Positions 1 through 12,867 are shown, counted from the stretch's first letter. The stretch is DNA of 64,000 nucleotides from Pyropia haitanensis (GCA_008729055.1 SDUX01000007.1:4385409-4449408); one strand, 5' to 3'. A program made the numbers and translations. Notes: generated by a model not told the origin, from the sequence alone.

Positions 1-2041
1 GCGGCCGTGACGCCCGCGCAGGCGGCGGAGATGGTCGGCCTCCGCGCGACGCTCGACGCCCTCGCCGACGCGATGCTGGAAGAGGCGGGGGGGGGGGGGG
101 GGAGCCGCGGCGGGGCACCCCGGCCGCCGCTGCCGCCACCGCTGCCGCTGTCGACGGTGCCGCTGCCGGCGGGGCGGCGTGCGGGGTGGGCGGCGGCAGC
201 GGCGGCGGCAGCGGCGGCAGCGGCGTGTCGACGGCGTCGGACAGCTTCCACTCCACGTCGTCGGCGCCCAACCCGGGCGGGTCGTCCCCGTTGGTGCCGC
301 CGCCCGCGCCGGCCATGCCCGACGCCGCCGCCGCCGCCGCGGCGGCGCCGTTCCCCCCGGCGCCGCCCTCCCCGCCGGCGGCGTCGGTCCCCCCGCCGGC
401 GGCGGACGTGCCCCTCCCGCCGCCCGAGTACGTGGTCGGGGTGGACGCCCGGTCGGGCGGGTCCACGTCGCCGTCGTCATCGCGCACCTCCTCGTCCTCG
501 TCGCTGCCGTCCATGATCAAACTCACGGGCGGCTTCCCGCCGCCGCCGCCGCGGCCCGGCCGCGTGCCGGTGGTCGTTCCGTCCCCGCCGCCGCCGCCGG
601 TGCCGGCGTTTCCCACCATGGACGACGTGGCCGCCGAGGTGGGCAAGGCCGCCGCGGGGGGCGGCCACCCCACGCCGGCCGCCACCGTGGCCGCCACCCC
701 CACCGCGGGCGACGACGGCCGTGGCGGTGGCGACCGCAACGGTGGCGACCGCAACGGTGGCGGCGGCGGCGGCAGCAGCGGCAACAGCAGCAACGTTGGT
801 GGTGGCGGTGGCGGCGGCGTGGGGAGCCCGTCGACGCCCGCTGCGCTCCCACCCTCCTCCCAGTCGCCGCCGACGGGAGCGGCCGCCGCGGCGGTGGCGG
901 CGATGCCGCCCACGCCCACGACGGGCGTTGAGCCGCCCGGCGCGCGCGCGCGGGTGGCGGTCGCGGACGCGACGGCGACGCTGCGCAAGTGGGGCGTCAC
1001 CGCCCTCCGCCGCGGGGGAGGGGACGGCGCCGCGGGGCGCGGGGCACCCCCCACGTCTGGGCCATCCCCGTCGCCGCCGCCGCCGCCGTCGGTGTCGTCT
1101 GTCACGGGGGGCCCCGCCGAGCGGGTTGACAAGGCCGCGGCGAGTGCCGACGCGCCCACGACCGACGCCGACACGCCGGCGGCGGTGGGCGATGGCGCCA
1201 CGGCTGCCAGCACCCCCGCCACGGCCGCGGCCGGCGCCCCACCCGCCGACGGGATGCCGGCCAGCGACGGTGGCGCCGTCGGCGACGGCCCCCCGGCGGC
1301 CGCGGCGGGCGCCACGTCGGCCGCCGACAGTGCGACGAGCCTCATCGACGCGGCCGACGCGGCGGCCGAGACGGTCGCGGCGGCGGTGGTGCCGTCGCCC
1401 CCCCCCCCCCGCCTGCTCGCCGCGGGCGTCCCCGCGGCGGACGCGGAGCCAGAGCTGCGGGACCCGGTGCGCGCCGCGTCGGCCCGGTCACCGTCGGCGG
1501 CGCCGATCGCGCCCACCCCGCACAGCCCGTCGTCGCTCGGCGGCGGGGAGGGCCGCCCCTTTGGTGGCGGCCGCGCCGACAGCGGCGGGCGTGGCGGCAA
1601 GGCGCGGCCCATGGCCAAGGCCGCCCTCTCCCGCGTCCGCCGCACGTCGGCGGTCGCGGCGGGCGCGACGCGCCAAAAGGTGGGCGTCGCGATCGCGGGG
1701 CTCCGCCGGCGGCGGCGGGGGGGGGCGGGCTCTGGGTCGGGGGGGGGCTCCGCCACGGGGGGGGGGAGGGCGACACGCTCAGCGGCGCCCGCCGCAGCGG
1801 CGGCGGCAGCGGCGGCTGGGCGGCGGACGTGCCGCCGCCGGCCGTTGGCTCCCGGCCCGCCGCCACCATCGACGCGGGGGAGCTGCCCCCCGTCGTGGCC
1901 AATGGCCTCGACGACGGGTCGGACGGGAAGCCCGCGGAGGGGGCGGGTGCCTCTGCCGATGGCGTGGCGGTGCCGCCGCCGTCGCCGCGGCCAGCGCTGT
2001 CGCTCGACGTGGACGGCGCAACCAGCACCCCCCCCCCCCGC

Positions 2042-2073
<32 letters not shown>

Positions 2074-2430
2074 CCCCCCGCCGGCGCCACCACCACCACC
2101 ACCACCACCACCACCACCCCCACCCCCCCACCACCACCCCCGCGTCGCCGCTGCCGCTGCCCAGCCGCTCCGCGTCTGCTGCGGGCGCCCCCGTCCCGCC
2201 CGCGTCGTCGGCGTTTTCCGGTTGGCTCCGCCGCGGCAAGACGGGCGGCGGCCCGGCGGCGCCAGCGTCCGCGCCCGTCGCGGGCGCCGGCCACGGCCGC
2301 GGCGCGCCGCCGCGGTCGCCCACCGTCGGCGCCACCGCGCCGTCGTCGCCGTCGTCGCCCTGGTCGGCGGCGCCGCCGCCACCGTCTGCGTCGCCGCCGG
2401 CATCGCCGCCGCCGCCGTCGTCGGGCAGCC

Positions 2431-2463
<33 letters not shown>

Positions 2464-2702
2464 GCTCGGTGGCGGAAGGGGGAGGCGGAGGTGGAGGGGG
2501 GGCGGCCGGCGGCGGCGGCGGCGGCGGCACGGGCGCCGCGGCGGCGGCCGCGCGCGACGCGCTGCGGCGGCGGGGCGAGGCGGCGGCGGCGGTGGAGGCG
2601 GCGTCGGCGGCGGCGGCGGACGAGGCGGGCGGGTTTGCCGACGCGGCGCGGGCGCTGCGGGAGCGGCAGGAGCGGCGGAGCCGCCGGTTTCCCTTTCTTT
2701 AA
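1..2702 (+). CDS. Low-complexity Pro/Gly/Ala/Ser-rich protein, 5'-partial
   Basis: A reading frame enters from the left window edge and ends at TAA 2700-2702. I recognise no domain. The opening residues (frame 1, to about 85) look ordinary, with MVGLRATLDALADAML. After a 15-base poly(G) run at about 85-99 the plausible frame is 3, rich in Pro, Ser, Ala and Gly. Between about 1,740 and 2,030 frame 2 looks more natural (it contains AATIDAGELPPVVANGLDDG), and frame 3 resumes after the C/CCG/CAC tracts at 2,030-2,140. The C-terminus is Gly-rich and then charged and helical (RALRERQERRSRR). The frame switches coincide with homopolymers, so they are either assembly indels or short unrecognised introns. 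Codons are almost all G/C-ending, as in the other host genes here. A disordered scaffold or cell-wall-type protein is possible, but function is unknown. Confidence 0.4.
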
Positions 2703-3282
2703 TTCTCGGCCAGGGGGGGGGGGGGTGGGGGGAGGGGGGGCAGCGGCCTGTCCGGCGTGGTCATGGAAGGGGGGAGGGCAGGGACGGGCATGTGTAGAAT
2801 GGGACGGGGGTGGTGGAGAGGGGGGGAAGGGGAGTCGCCCGCGTTGCGCCCTGTGTCGGCGCAGCCGGGTGGCAGCGGCGGCTGCAGAGGTAGAAGACGG
2901 GAGGGGACCGCTGCGGGCGTCCCCATCCCCGCTGGCGCGCCGCCGCCGACGGTGGGGACGCGGTTCCCGGCCGCTGCCGGCGCGCCGGGCGTGGCGACCC
3001 TCCCCGTCTGACGACCCCCCCCCCCCCGCCCGCAGATCCGCTCCCACAGATCGCCTGTGGGCGGCCAGAGTGCAAGCGGGGTACGCGCCAACGCAAAAAA
3101 AAAAAAAGAAAGAAAAAAAGATGAGTGACGTACGCTGGCAGAAAACAGCAGGAGCCCAGGGGCGTGGGCGAGCACGGGTGCCAGCCAAGGTCCCATCCCA
3201 TCCTCCGTTCGCCCCCCTTGCCCGGTACGCCTCCGTCTGGCCACCCCCCCCCCCCCCACCCCCCCCCGCCCCCGTAAGAACT
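2703..3282. other. Convergent intergenic region
   Basis: About 580 bases lie between two convergent genes. The stretch holds several poly(G)/poly(C) runs and an A-rich tract at about 3,096-3,120 (A13 then GAAAG-type repeats). No ORF with sensible composition or RNA gene is visible. It probably consists of the two 3' UTRs. Confidence 0.5.
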
Positions 3283-5187
3283 CTACAGCACCACGGGCCG
3301 CCGCCGGCACGAGCGCCCCGCAAACGAGGTGCACGTGCCGCCCGGCATCCACGCGACGCCCCCCCCCCCCGCGGCCGTGGCCCCCCCGGGCGCCACCACC
3401 GCCGCTATTCTCCGCCCCTCTGCCGCCACGGCGGCGGCGGCGCCCCCGCCGGCCACCAGCGGCGCCGCCGCCGCCGCTGCCGTGACCGAGCGGGCGGCGG
3501 CCGCGGCGGCGGCGGCGGCGGCGGCGGCGCCGCCCTCGGGCGCGGCGCCGTACCAGCCAAACAGCTTGGCGAGGGGCACCCCCCCAAAGCGGTTCATCAC
3601 GTTGCGCGCGTCGAGGTAGTTGGCCAGCACCGGCGGCGCGTCCACCGCGTAGACGTAGATGGAGAAGAGGTGGCTCGTGTTGTGCACGCACGGCGGCCAG
3701 TAGCCGACCGTGCCCGCCGCGTTGGGCCGCGTGTCCACCCCCGCCGGGAGGCCCCCGACCGACGCGCCGGGCGCGAGGTAGCCCGTCGTCAGCTCCGCGT
3801 CGCCGTCGCCGGCCGCGGCGGCGGCGGCAGCGTCGCGTGCGCCATCGGCGGGCTGTGCGCCCGCCGCGGTGCTGCTGCTGCCCGACAGGGCCGGCAGGGA
3901 CACGCCGCCGGGCGTGCCCGCCACCGACACGTTGAGCAGCAGCCAGTGGATCGGGTCGGTGCCGTTGACGCGGATCGAGTCGGGGTCGTGCATGAGGATG
4001 ACCAGCGACTGGGTGCCGCGGGGGACGTGCGTCCACCGCAGCGGCAGCGACACGGGCGGCTGCGTCGGGGAGCGGCAGCCGTAGCGCAGCGGGATGATAC
4101 CCCCGTCGGGGAAGTCCGACTCGATGGTAAACACGGGGTCGCCTGTACGAGAAGGCAACCAAGGAGAGGGACGACGACGGAGCAACCAGGGGAACGGACG
4201 GCGACCGCTCGGCACGCCCACCGTCAGTCCTCGCCCGTCCCACGCGTGAGCGTGACCCACAAGGCGGGCCACGCGCGCAACGACACGTACACCATCCGGC
4301 ACCCACGCGACCCACCCGGGCGCTGCGGCGCGAAAAGCGACCCACCACCGCTACCGCGGCGCCCCCGCGCACGCGCGACCGCCCGCGTCGCCCCCAAAAC
4401 GTACGGTGCTGGCCAATGAGGGACGTCACGCCCGACACAATGACCAGGACGACGACCAGGATGACGACGCAGCTGCCCGTGCCGATAATGTACGCCGCAC
4501 TGTGTGGGGGCCCGCCACAGAAAAAGAGGGAGCGGGGGACGGACCGCAGCCAGAGGAACAAGGCACACCGCACGCGGTCGCACCACACCCGACCGCAGAG
4601 TCCATGCACGCAAGAAGGAACCAAAAAAAAAAAAAAAAACAGCGAGAGAGAAGCACACGGTCAGACACGGCCACCACGCGAGCCGTCACCCCCGCAGGTC
4701 GCCCTCCCAACGGTCCCTCCCCAACACCCGTCCGCCCCACCCCTGCTCCCCGTGACCACCGCGGCTCGCGCACCAGCCCTCCCGCCCGGTCAAACGCGCC
4801 GCAAGCGGCGGTCCCGACCTCATCCCCCCCTGCACGCCCCCCCCCGCTCCCCGACCAACAGCCCCACGCGCCGACACCAGCGTGCGCCCTCGTCCCCCCC
4901 CCCCCCCCCCCCCCCCCCCACCCACCCACCCACCAAACGTACCGTTGCGCCTTCAGCCCAGGCACCTCCTCCTCAATCACCGGGTGGACGTCCAGGTCAT
5001 CCCACTCGCCCATCACGTCCTCCTCATACTCGTACGCCTCGTCATCGTCTTCATAGTAGGCCTCCTCCGCGTCCCGGTCGCCGCCGCCGCCGCCGCCGCG
5101 CCCGCCGCCGCTGCTGCCGCCAGCCGAGCCGACCAGCGGCGTCTCCTCCCCCACCGCCGCCGCCCCCCGCGGGCCGCCGCTGCCGCT

Positions 5188-5256
<69 letters not shown>

Positions 5257-5513
5257 GCTGCCGCCGGCGGCGGCGGCGGCACGGCCACCGCGGCCGGCGG
5301 CGCCATGGCCGAGGCCGAGCCCCCCCCCCCTCCGGCGGCGGCCGCCGGCGGCGGCGGCAGCGCCAGGGAGCCACCACCCGTCGACACCCAGCCGGCGGCA
5401 ACGTCCGCGCTGGCGGTGGCCCCCCCCGACGGCGGTGACGGGCCGCCCGCGGCGGCCACCGCCGCCGGCGCCCCCGCCCCGCCCGTGCCCGTCGAACCGT
5501 ACCCGCGTGCCAT
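3283..5513 (-). CDS. Type II membrane protein with PEBP (YbhB/Raf-kinase-inhibitor-like) domain, 3 exons
   Basis: Three exons are supported by GT-AG borders and matching phase: 5513-4943, 4499-4405 and 4151-3283. The proposed ATG (5511-5513) opens a Gly/Ala/Pro-rich cytosolic segment. It is followed by an acidic stretch (AEEAYYEDDDEAYEYEED). Exon 2 (95 bases) encodes a single membrane helix (GSCVVILVVVLVIVSGV). Exon 3 carries the PEBP fold: a GGIIPLRYGC start, then DPDSIRVNGTDPIHWLLLNV, the ligand-pocket region, and a TVGYWPPCVHNTSHLFSIYV motif matching the YbhB-type G-Y-x-P-P-C-x-x-H pattern. The tail is Ala-rich. PEBPs bind anionic lipid headgroups or act as kinase or protease inhibitors and are normally soluble, so the membrane anchor and long N-terminus are odd. 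A frame change occurs in the (CGG)n/poly(C) stretch at about 5,190-5,330, probably a homopolymer indel. The PEBP and TM assignments are solid; the exact start is inferred. Confidence 0.72.
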
Positions 5514-6459
5514 GCGGGGCGTCGCGGCGGCGGCCGCGGCGGGGAGCCCCGTGAGGTACGGAGGGAAAGAGGAGGGGGGGGGGGGGGGGGGGGGCGCCGC
5601 GGTGGGCGCGCCGACGAGGGGGGGGACGCCGGGGGGGGGGGGGACGCCCGCGCCCGCCGAGACAGGCCGGCGCCGCGCCGGCACTGGGCGGCGCGCGGCG
5701 GCCGGCAACGGCAGCCGCACGGCGCGCGGGCGGCGGCCGGCGGCAGCGGGCGGCCGCCGCACGGCGGCAGCGGGCCGCACAACCCCCCCCCCCCCCCGCC
5801 CCCCCAACCCCCACCTGCGCTCGCCTACGCCACCCCTTCTGCCTCTGTCGCCTGCGGTGCACCCCCCCCCCCCCCCCCCCCCCCACCGGCGCGGGCGCGG
5901 CGGTCCCCCGCTGGCGGCGCGCCGCCACGGCGGCGTGCGCCCCCCCCCCCGGCTGGCACGCGGCGCGGCGCCGCGCAGCGGCCGCACGCACCGCCGGCGG
6001 CGCGGCCAGCGGCGGCTGCAGCCGGAGCCGACGCACCGACGAGCACCCCCCCCACCCCCCGGCGCCCACCCCCCCGGCCCTCTGGACCTCGTTTGGGCGG
6101 CCGGCCAAGCCCAACACGCCCAAACGGCGACCCGGCGGGCGGCGACCGCGGCGGCGTGGGGGATGGGGGGGGGGGGGGGGGGGGGGGGGACCACCGCCGC
6201 GGCGCCGCGGCGCGACCAGACTCACCAGCACGGCCGCCGCGACCGCGGTGGCCGGCCGGCCGCCCCCCGCGCCCCTACCGCCCGCCCGCCCGCCCGCCCG
6301 CCCGCCCGCCGGCCTGCCGCCGCTGCAGGGCACGCCCTTCCCCCCCCCCCCCCCCCCCTCCCTCGCTACGCACCCCACCCACCGCCACCCCGCTCCTCCT
6401 CCCCCCCCCCCCGTCACGCAGGGCCGCAACGCGCCCACGAGGTGTGGCCGCCACCACCG

Positions 6460-6490
<31 letters not shown>

Positions 6491-9400
6491 AGCTGCTGCC
6501 GCTGCCGCTGCTGGTGCTGCCGCGGCCGCCGCGCGCGGCGCGACGCCGCAGCCGCCGCGGTGGGAGAGGCGGCGGGCGGACAGGGCGAGAGGGAATGTGG
6601 GAGGGGGGGGCGGGGATGCGGAGGATGCGCACCCCCACAGTGCAGAGCGCGAGGGAGGGAGGAGGGCGGGGGGGGGGGGGGAGGGGGAAGGGGGTTGGGA
6701 ATGGAGACACGGAGCAGGGGGGGGGGGGGGGAGAGGACGGGGGGGGGAGGACGGTGACGGGCGGCGGGGGCACGTGCCGCGGCCGGCGCGGGCGGCGGCC
6801 GCGGCGGGGCGCGCGCGGCTGGCACAGCGCTCGTGCCAATGGGGCCCGCGGGGGACAAACGCAGCGCCAATTCACGCGGCGCGGCCCGTGCGCGCCGCGC
6901 GGCCGCGACGCGCGGTCGAGGACACACGGGCCCGGTGGGGTGGCCGCGTGCCGCGACAGCCGCCGCCCCAGTGACCCACGACCGCGCCAACCATAGCCGA
7001 CGCCGGAATGGCGGTCGAAGAAATGGGTGGGGACATGGATGGCGCATTTTCCAAATGTACTTGACGTGCGCCCCTGACGGATAGGATTTTCACTGTCCGC
7101 CGCACCGCGACCGCCAACGAGGTCCGGCGCCGCCGCGGCGCGGCGGCCGGGCCCCCCCCCCCCCCCGGCCGACGCACCGCCACACCGCCCCGCCCGCGGG
7201 CGTTGCCACAGGCGGCGGGAGCCTGGCGGCCAGCGGCGCGCGGTCGGGCGGGTGGGGGAGGGATGCGGGGCGGGGGGGGGGTTGTTTGCCACGAGGAGGC
7301 GGCCCTGCCTGCTGCCGCCACCCCCCGCTGTTGCTGGCACGACGCCCCCCGCGGGGCGGCCACGATCCGGGCGGCCGGCTGTGTGCGCGGCCGCCGCGCA
7401 CCGGGGGGGTCGTCGCCACGCCCGCCCGCCGCGCCGCCGCGCCGCGCGGTTGCCCCCCGGCCACGTCGACGACAGCCAATCGGGCGCGGCGTGACCTGGA
7501 CGCCACTGCCGCCACCGCCGCCGTTTTGCACGGGCGTCGCGCCGCGGCCTCGGGAGGAGGGTGGGGGGGGGGGGGGGGGGGGGAGGGGTCGTCTGGCGGC
7601 CAGCCGACGGTGGCCCCGAGGGAGCGCCGCGCGCGGCGTGGTGGCCCTGCCAAGCCACATCCATGGTGGATCGGCACCGCCCGCGCGGAACCGCCGGCCG
7701 TCGTGGCGCCCCCCCCCCCCCCCCCCCCCCGCACACACCCACCCACACACCCCCCCCCCCCCCCCCAACCCTCTTGGCGGTGCGTAGGACGGCGCGTGAC
7801 GTGCGCACGCGCGTCCCGGTCGCGGCCGCGCCCCAGCCGCGGCGCCTGACAGCATGGCCGTCCGTTGGCGGCGCCCGCGCGCGCGCCGTTGCGAGGGGGG
7901 GGGGGGGGGGCCAACCGGATGGCCACGGCGGATCCCGCGCGCCACCGCCCGCCGCCGCGGCGTCTATGCTGCCGCCGCCGCCGCGCCGGGTCGCCACCCC
8001 CCCCCCCGCCCACCCGCTGTTTTTGTTTTTTTTGGCGGGGTGCGGTTTGGCGGTCGTCGCCCGCCGACGGCACCGGGAGGGTGTCTGCCGGCGCGCTCCC
8101 CCGTTGCATCCCCCCACTGGATTCGCGGGTGTTGTTCCACCAGACGCAGTTGGTGGCCCCGTTGTGTTTTTTTTCGTACAGCCGTGGCGGCTGAGAGTGG
8201 CGGTTGGGGAGGGGTCGGGGGGGGGGGGGGGGGGGGGGGGGCGCCCCCAGATCAGACGACGATGCCACGCCTCCGCGGCGGGTTGGACGGCCCCCGCAGC
8301 CCCGACCGCCCCTCCTCCTCCTGCCGCGCCGAGTTCTCCCCGCAACTGAGCGGGAGGGGTGGTGTGGGAGGGGTAGCCGCGGAGCGAGGTGGATAGAATG
8401 CGGGCGTGGAGGCGTGGTGATCGACACGACGCGTGGCACGGCGGCGGGCGTGTGTGGTATTCTCTTTTGCTGTGTGCTCTCGCACTCCCCACCCCTCCGC
8501 CCCCCGCCCCCCCCCCCTGCATGGTCACCTCCCGTCCAGCACCCTGGGCCGCACGTATGGCTGGTACGGCCTGCTGGGCGGCGGCGGCGGCTGTCTGATG
8601 TCGCGCCGACCCTCGCGGGCGGGGAGGGGGTGGGGACGCCCGCACGAGGCGACGCCCGCGCGTGCGGTGGCGAGGAAGGCGAGCGCATCCGGCCGCCGGG
8701 GACTGCCGTCCCTGCGCGCCGCCGCCGTCGCGGCGCGCGCGCTGGCTGCGGCGCCACCGCGCCACCCTCCCGCTCCCCCCCCCCTCCCCCCTGTGTGGTC
8801 CCGTCCCCCTCTTTTCGTGCGGCGCCGCCGCCGTGCCGCCCGTCGGTGGTTGACGTGGAGCCCCGCCCGCCGGCCGCGCGGCACGCGCGGCGGCCGCCCC
8901 GCCGTCGCGCTCCCCGTTTTGTTTTTCCGCCCGCACGCCGACCAGCCGGCCGGCCGCACCCACGGCTGGCGTGCGACGCGCCCGCCGACGCGGTGGCAGC
9001 AGCGGCGGTGCGGCTGTCCGCCGCCACCCGCCAGCGTGCCCGCACGCGCGCGGCAGGGCGCGCCCCTGCGCGGCCGCAGCCCGTCGCCATCCCCGGGCTG
9101 TCGCCACTCCCCCCGCACGACCGGTCCCCACCCCCCCCCCCCCCCCCCCCCCCTGCGCGCGCTCCTCGCACCCACCTTACGACCGACGGCGGCTTGGTGT
9201 GTGGGAGGCGGCCACGGCGCCGCGGCGGCCGCGGCAGCGGCGCGGCGGTGGAAGCAGCAGCGTCTGCGCGGGCACGGCGGGTGTCGGCCGCCCGTCGGCA
9301 GCGGGCGACGCTGGCACGAGGGGGGAGGAGGGGGGGGGGCGGCGTGCCCTTGAAGGGCTCGTCGGCGAGCCAGAGTGGCGCACCCCGGCCGGCACGTACC

Positions 9401-9601
9401 GACGCACACCCACCCTCGCCTCTACCTCCCTGCCTCTCCCGCCTGGACCCTTCCCTGCATCTTCCCTCCTGCCTCCCCTCTGGGACACCACCGGCCATGC
9501 GGACACGCCCTCCCATCCCACGACGTGCGTAACCCCCCGCCTCCCTACTTCCCCCCCCCCCAACCCCCTTCATACGCTCCCCCCCGCTCCCCAACCGCCT
9601 C
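5514..9601. other. No supported gene; homopolymer-rich GC region
   Basis: Four kilobases of extreme GC content with many G or C runs of 12-25 bases (for example about 5,576-5,594, 5,864-5,883, 6,165-6,189, 7,561-7,583 and 8,217-8,240). Long open frames exist on both strands only because stop codons are rare at this composition, and their translations are Arg/Pro/Gly strings. It probably contains the 5' regions of the divergent PEBP and NADPH oxidase genes. I see no domain, RNA gene or clear repeat unit. Confidence 0.4.
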
Positions 9602-12600
9602 ATGGGATGGGCTTCCACGCTCGAGGTGGCCGCCGCCACCCACGGCCTCGCCGCGTCCGTGGCCGCCGCCTACGTCGTGGCCAGCGTCCTCCTCGTCGTC
9701 GCGGCGGTCGTTGACCAGTCGGCCTACTCGGGCGCCACCGCCGGTGCCGCCGCCTCGTGGGCGCTGCCCGTCGCCCGCGCCGGCGGCGCGCTCATCCACC
9801 TCAACGCCGCGCTGCTGCTGCTGTCTGGCTGCCGCGTCGCGCTCTCCGCCGCCACCCCCGCCGCCGTCGCGCTGCCCGTCGACCGCGTGCTGCCGGGCGG
9901 CCACATGGCCGTTGCCGCCGCCGCCGCCGCCGCGGTGGCCGTCCACGTGGGCGGCCACGTGGTGCACCTCGCCGCCGGGGGCGGCGCGCCGCCGGGGCGG
10001 CTCGGCGCGATGGTGCTCGTGTCGGGGGGGGTGCTCGTCGCGGTCGTGCTGGCGCTGCGGCTCGTCACCCTCCGCTGGGTGCGCGTGCACCGGCGGGAGG
10101 TGTTTGCCGTCGGCCACGGCGTGTTTGCCGCCGCGGCGGTGGGGCTGCTCGCCATCCACGGCATGCACCGCGGCGCGCCGTCGAGCGTCAAGTGGCTGGC
10201 GCCCGCGGCGGCGGTGTACGGGGTGGACCTGCTCGCGCGGCGGTGGCGCACCCACACCGCTGTGCTGGCCGTCGGTGGTGACGCCGCGACGGGCCGCGAC
10301 GCCGACGCGGCCGAGCGAGGGGCGTCGGTTCCTCCGACCGCCAGCCGCCTGTACGGCAACGTCCTGTGCCTGGCCGTGCCGCGGCCGTTCCCGTTTGTCG
10401 CGGGCCAGGCCGTCTACCTGCGCGTGCCAGCCGTGTCCCGCCGCCAGTGGCACCCGTTTACGATCGCGTCCGCGCCGGCCGACCCGGTGCTGCGGCTGTA
10501 CGTCAAGGAAGCGGGCGACTGGACGGCGGCGCTGCTCGAGCTGTGGCGGTCCACCGCGGCGGCCGCCGCGGACGGCACGGGCAACGGGACCATCACCGTG
10601 CAGCTGCAGGGGCCGTACGGCGCGCCGTCGCAGCACGCGGCCGCGTACGACCGGCTGGTGCTCATTGGCGCAGGCATTGGTACCACCCCGTTTGTGTCGG
10701 TGGTGCAGCACTTTGCGGCGCTGATGAAGGGGGGGCCCGCTGGGGGGGGGGGGGGGAGGGCGCCACCGCCGCCGCGGTGGCCGCGCCGTCGGCGGCCAGC
10801 CCCGCCACGCTTGCCACGGCGCCCGCCGTAGGCGACGGGCACGACGCGGCCGGGCAGGGGGCTGCCGGTCGCCCATGGGCGGGCGGGCCGCCCGCTGCGG
10901 CCACCGCGGGTAGGGTCACGGCGTCCGCCGCGTGGGCGGCAACGGACGCGCCCGCCGGCATGGTGGCGGTGGACGTGGGCAGCTTCTCCACGGTCACCGC
11001 CGCGAGTGCCACCGACGGGGACAGCGGCGGCGTGTGGCACAAGGCCGGCGCTGCCGTCGCCGCCGTGGCGGCCGCGCCGACCACCCCTCTCGCGGTGACG
11101 CGGCGTGCCCCACCCGTGGCGGCCGTGGGGCGGCGGCGGCGCGACGTCCCCCCCTCACCCTCCCCCCCGCGCTCGCCGCACTCTTTCCCCAACTCAGGCG
11201 CCGCCACCACCGGCGCGGTCTTCCGCACCACCACCGCAGCGTGGGAGGCCGCGTCGGCACGCGGCAGCTGTGCGGACCTGGGCGTCAGCTTTGACGGCTC
11301 AATCGACGGCGTCTCGCTGCCGCTACCGTCGCCGGCGCCGCGGCGGCCGGCCGCGGGCGGCGCCTCCCCCGCCCCCTCCCCCCGCTCCTCCGCCAACGTC
11401 ATTGCCGCCGCCCCATCCCCGTCCGTCGCCGCGCGCGCGCACGTGGTCGCCACCTCCGCGGCAGTCGGCGTGGCGACGCTCTGGGCCGCCGCCGCGCGGG
11501 TGGCGCTGCTCGCCGCCGCCGCCGTCGCGGGCGCGCTCGACCTCTCCGCCGCGTCGGCGGCCCTCTACACCTCCCCCGCGCTCATTGCCGCCGACGCGGT
11601 CGCCGCGGCGGTGGTGGCCGCCGCGGTGGTCGGCGGCCTCGCCGTCGAGGCGGCGGGGCGGGCGCCCGCCGCGGGCGGCACCGCCGGCCGCATCGGCCGC
11701 TGGGCCGAGCGCCTCGCCGCGCCGCCGCTGCTGCTACACCCGCTGGCCGCGGCGGTCGTGGCGCTCGCCGCGGGCGGCGGCGGGGGGGCCGCGTCCCGCC
11801 ACGTCCCGGTCGCCGCAGCGGTCGTGCACGTGGCGGTGCTGCACCCGGCGGTGGCGGCGGTGGCCGCCGCGCACGTCGCGCGCGTGGCGGGGGGGGCGCT
11901 GCTCGGCGGCCGCCGCCGCCGCCGCCGCCGGCTGGCGGCCGCGCCGCCCGGCTGCCGCCGCCGTAGCAGCGACGGCAGCGACGCAGTCACGGCGGCGGCG
12001 GCGGCGGCGGCCCCGCCGCTGTCGTCGCTGGACTTTGTGTGGGTGGTGCGGCGGCCCGACGACGACGCGTGGCTCCGCGCCGAGCTCGCCGCCGTCGCCG
12101 CGGCGCCGGGGCGGGTGCGCCTCCACCGGTGGGTGACGCAGCCGCCGCCGCCGCCGCCGCCGCCGCCGCCTCCGCAGCCGCTGTCGCCTCCGCCGCAGCC
12201 GTTGTCCATGCTGCCACCGCCATTGTCGCCGCTGCCGCCGGCGCTGCCGCGACCGCTGTTGCCGCCGCCGCCGCTGTCGGCGCCGCCGCTGCCGTCGCCA
12301 CCCCCACCACCGCCCGGGACGCGACCACGGGCGGCGGCACCCGAGGCGGCGGCGCCGACGCGGCACCCCCCCCGCCCCCCCCCCACCGACGCCGTGCCGC
12401 CATCCCCAACCCGAGGCAGGCCGGTGCTCCCCCCCCGGCACTGCTCCCCCCCCCGCTCCTCCCCCTCTGCGCGGCCAGACGCGTCCGCCTCCATCCCCTC
12501 CCCCCCCCCACCCCCCCCTCCCTCCTGATGCCGCCGCCGCCCCCCCCTCCGCCCATCACGCGCACCGCCACCGGCCGCCCCGACTGGCACGCCGTCCTCG

Positions 12601-12867
12601 CCGACGTGGCCGCGGCGAGCCGCTCGGGCGCGGCGGTGGGCGTCTTTTGCTGCGGCCCGCCGGCGCTGGCCGCGGCGGTGCGCGCCGCGACGGCGGCCGC
12701 GGCGGCCACATCGGCCGCCGCGGCGGTGCGGCACGGCGTGGGGGGGGGTTGGGGGGGGCCCCCGTTGGGGGGGGGGGGGGGGCGCCGGCGAGCCGGCCGG
12801 CGACCGCGCCCCGCCGGCGTACGGGTGCGGCGTGCGGCTGACCTTTCGGCAGGAGCGGTTTTCATGA
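9602..12867 (+). CDS. NADPH oxidase (NOX/RBOH, ferric-reductase superfamily) with inserted TM segments
   Basis: A superoxide-generating flavocytochrome. The start ATG at 9602 is followed by six hydrophobic segments. Segments 3 and 5 each carry an H-x13-H pair (GGHMAV...VHV and VGHGVF...AIHG), the expected bis-haem ligands. FAD binding is shown by HPFTIAS (about 10,450), and NADPH binding by LQGPYG (about 10,610) and IGAGIGTTP (about 10,665). A Ser/Pro-rich linker and about four further hydrophobic segments (about 11,430-11,930) interrupt the NADPH-binding half, which resumes with LDFVWVVRRPDDDAWL (about 12,030), VGVFCCGPPALA (about 12,640) and the typical Phe-ending C-terminus (FRQERFS, TGA 12,865-12,867). 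No EF-hands are seen. Frame changes occur only at poly(G) 10,742-10,756, poly(C) about 12,498-12,518 and poly(G) about 12,741-12,782, and they restore the family C-terminus, so I read this as one intact gene with homopolymer indels. Confidence 0.88.

Noticed and set aside
5514..9601. Many long ORFs on both strands (up to about 900 codons)
   Set aside because: Translations are Arg/Pro/Gly/Ala strings from GC-rich repeats; long frames are expected when stop codons are rare. No domain or codon-phase signal.
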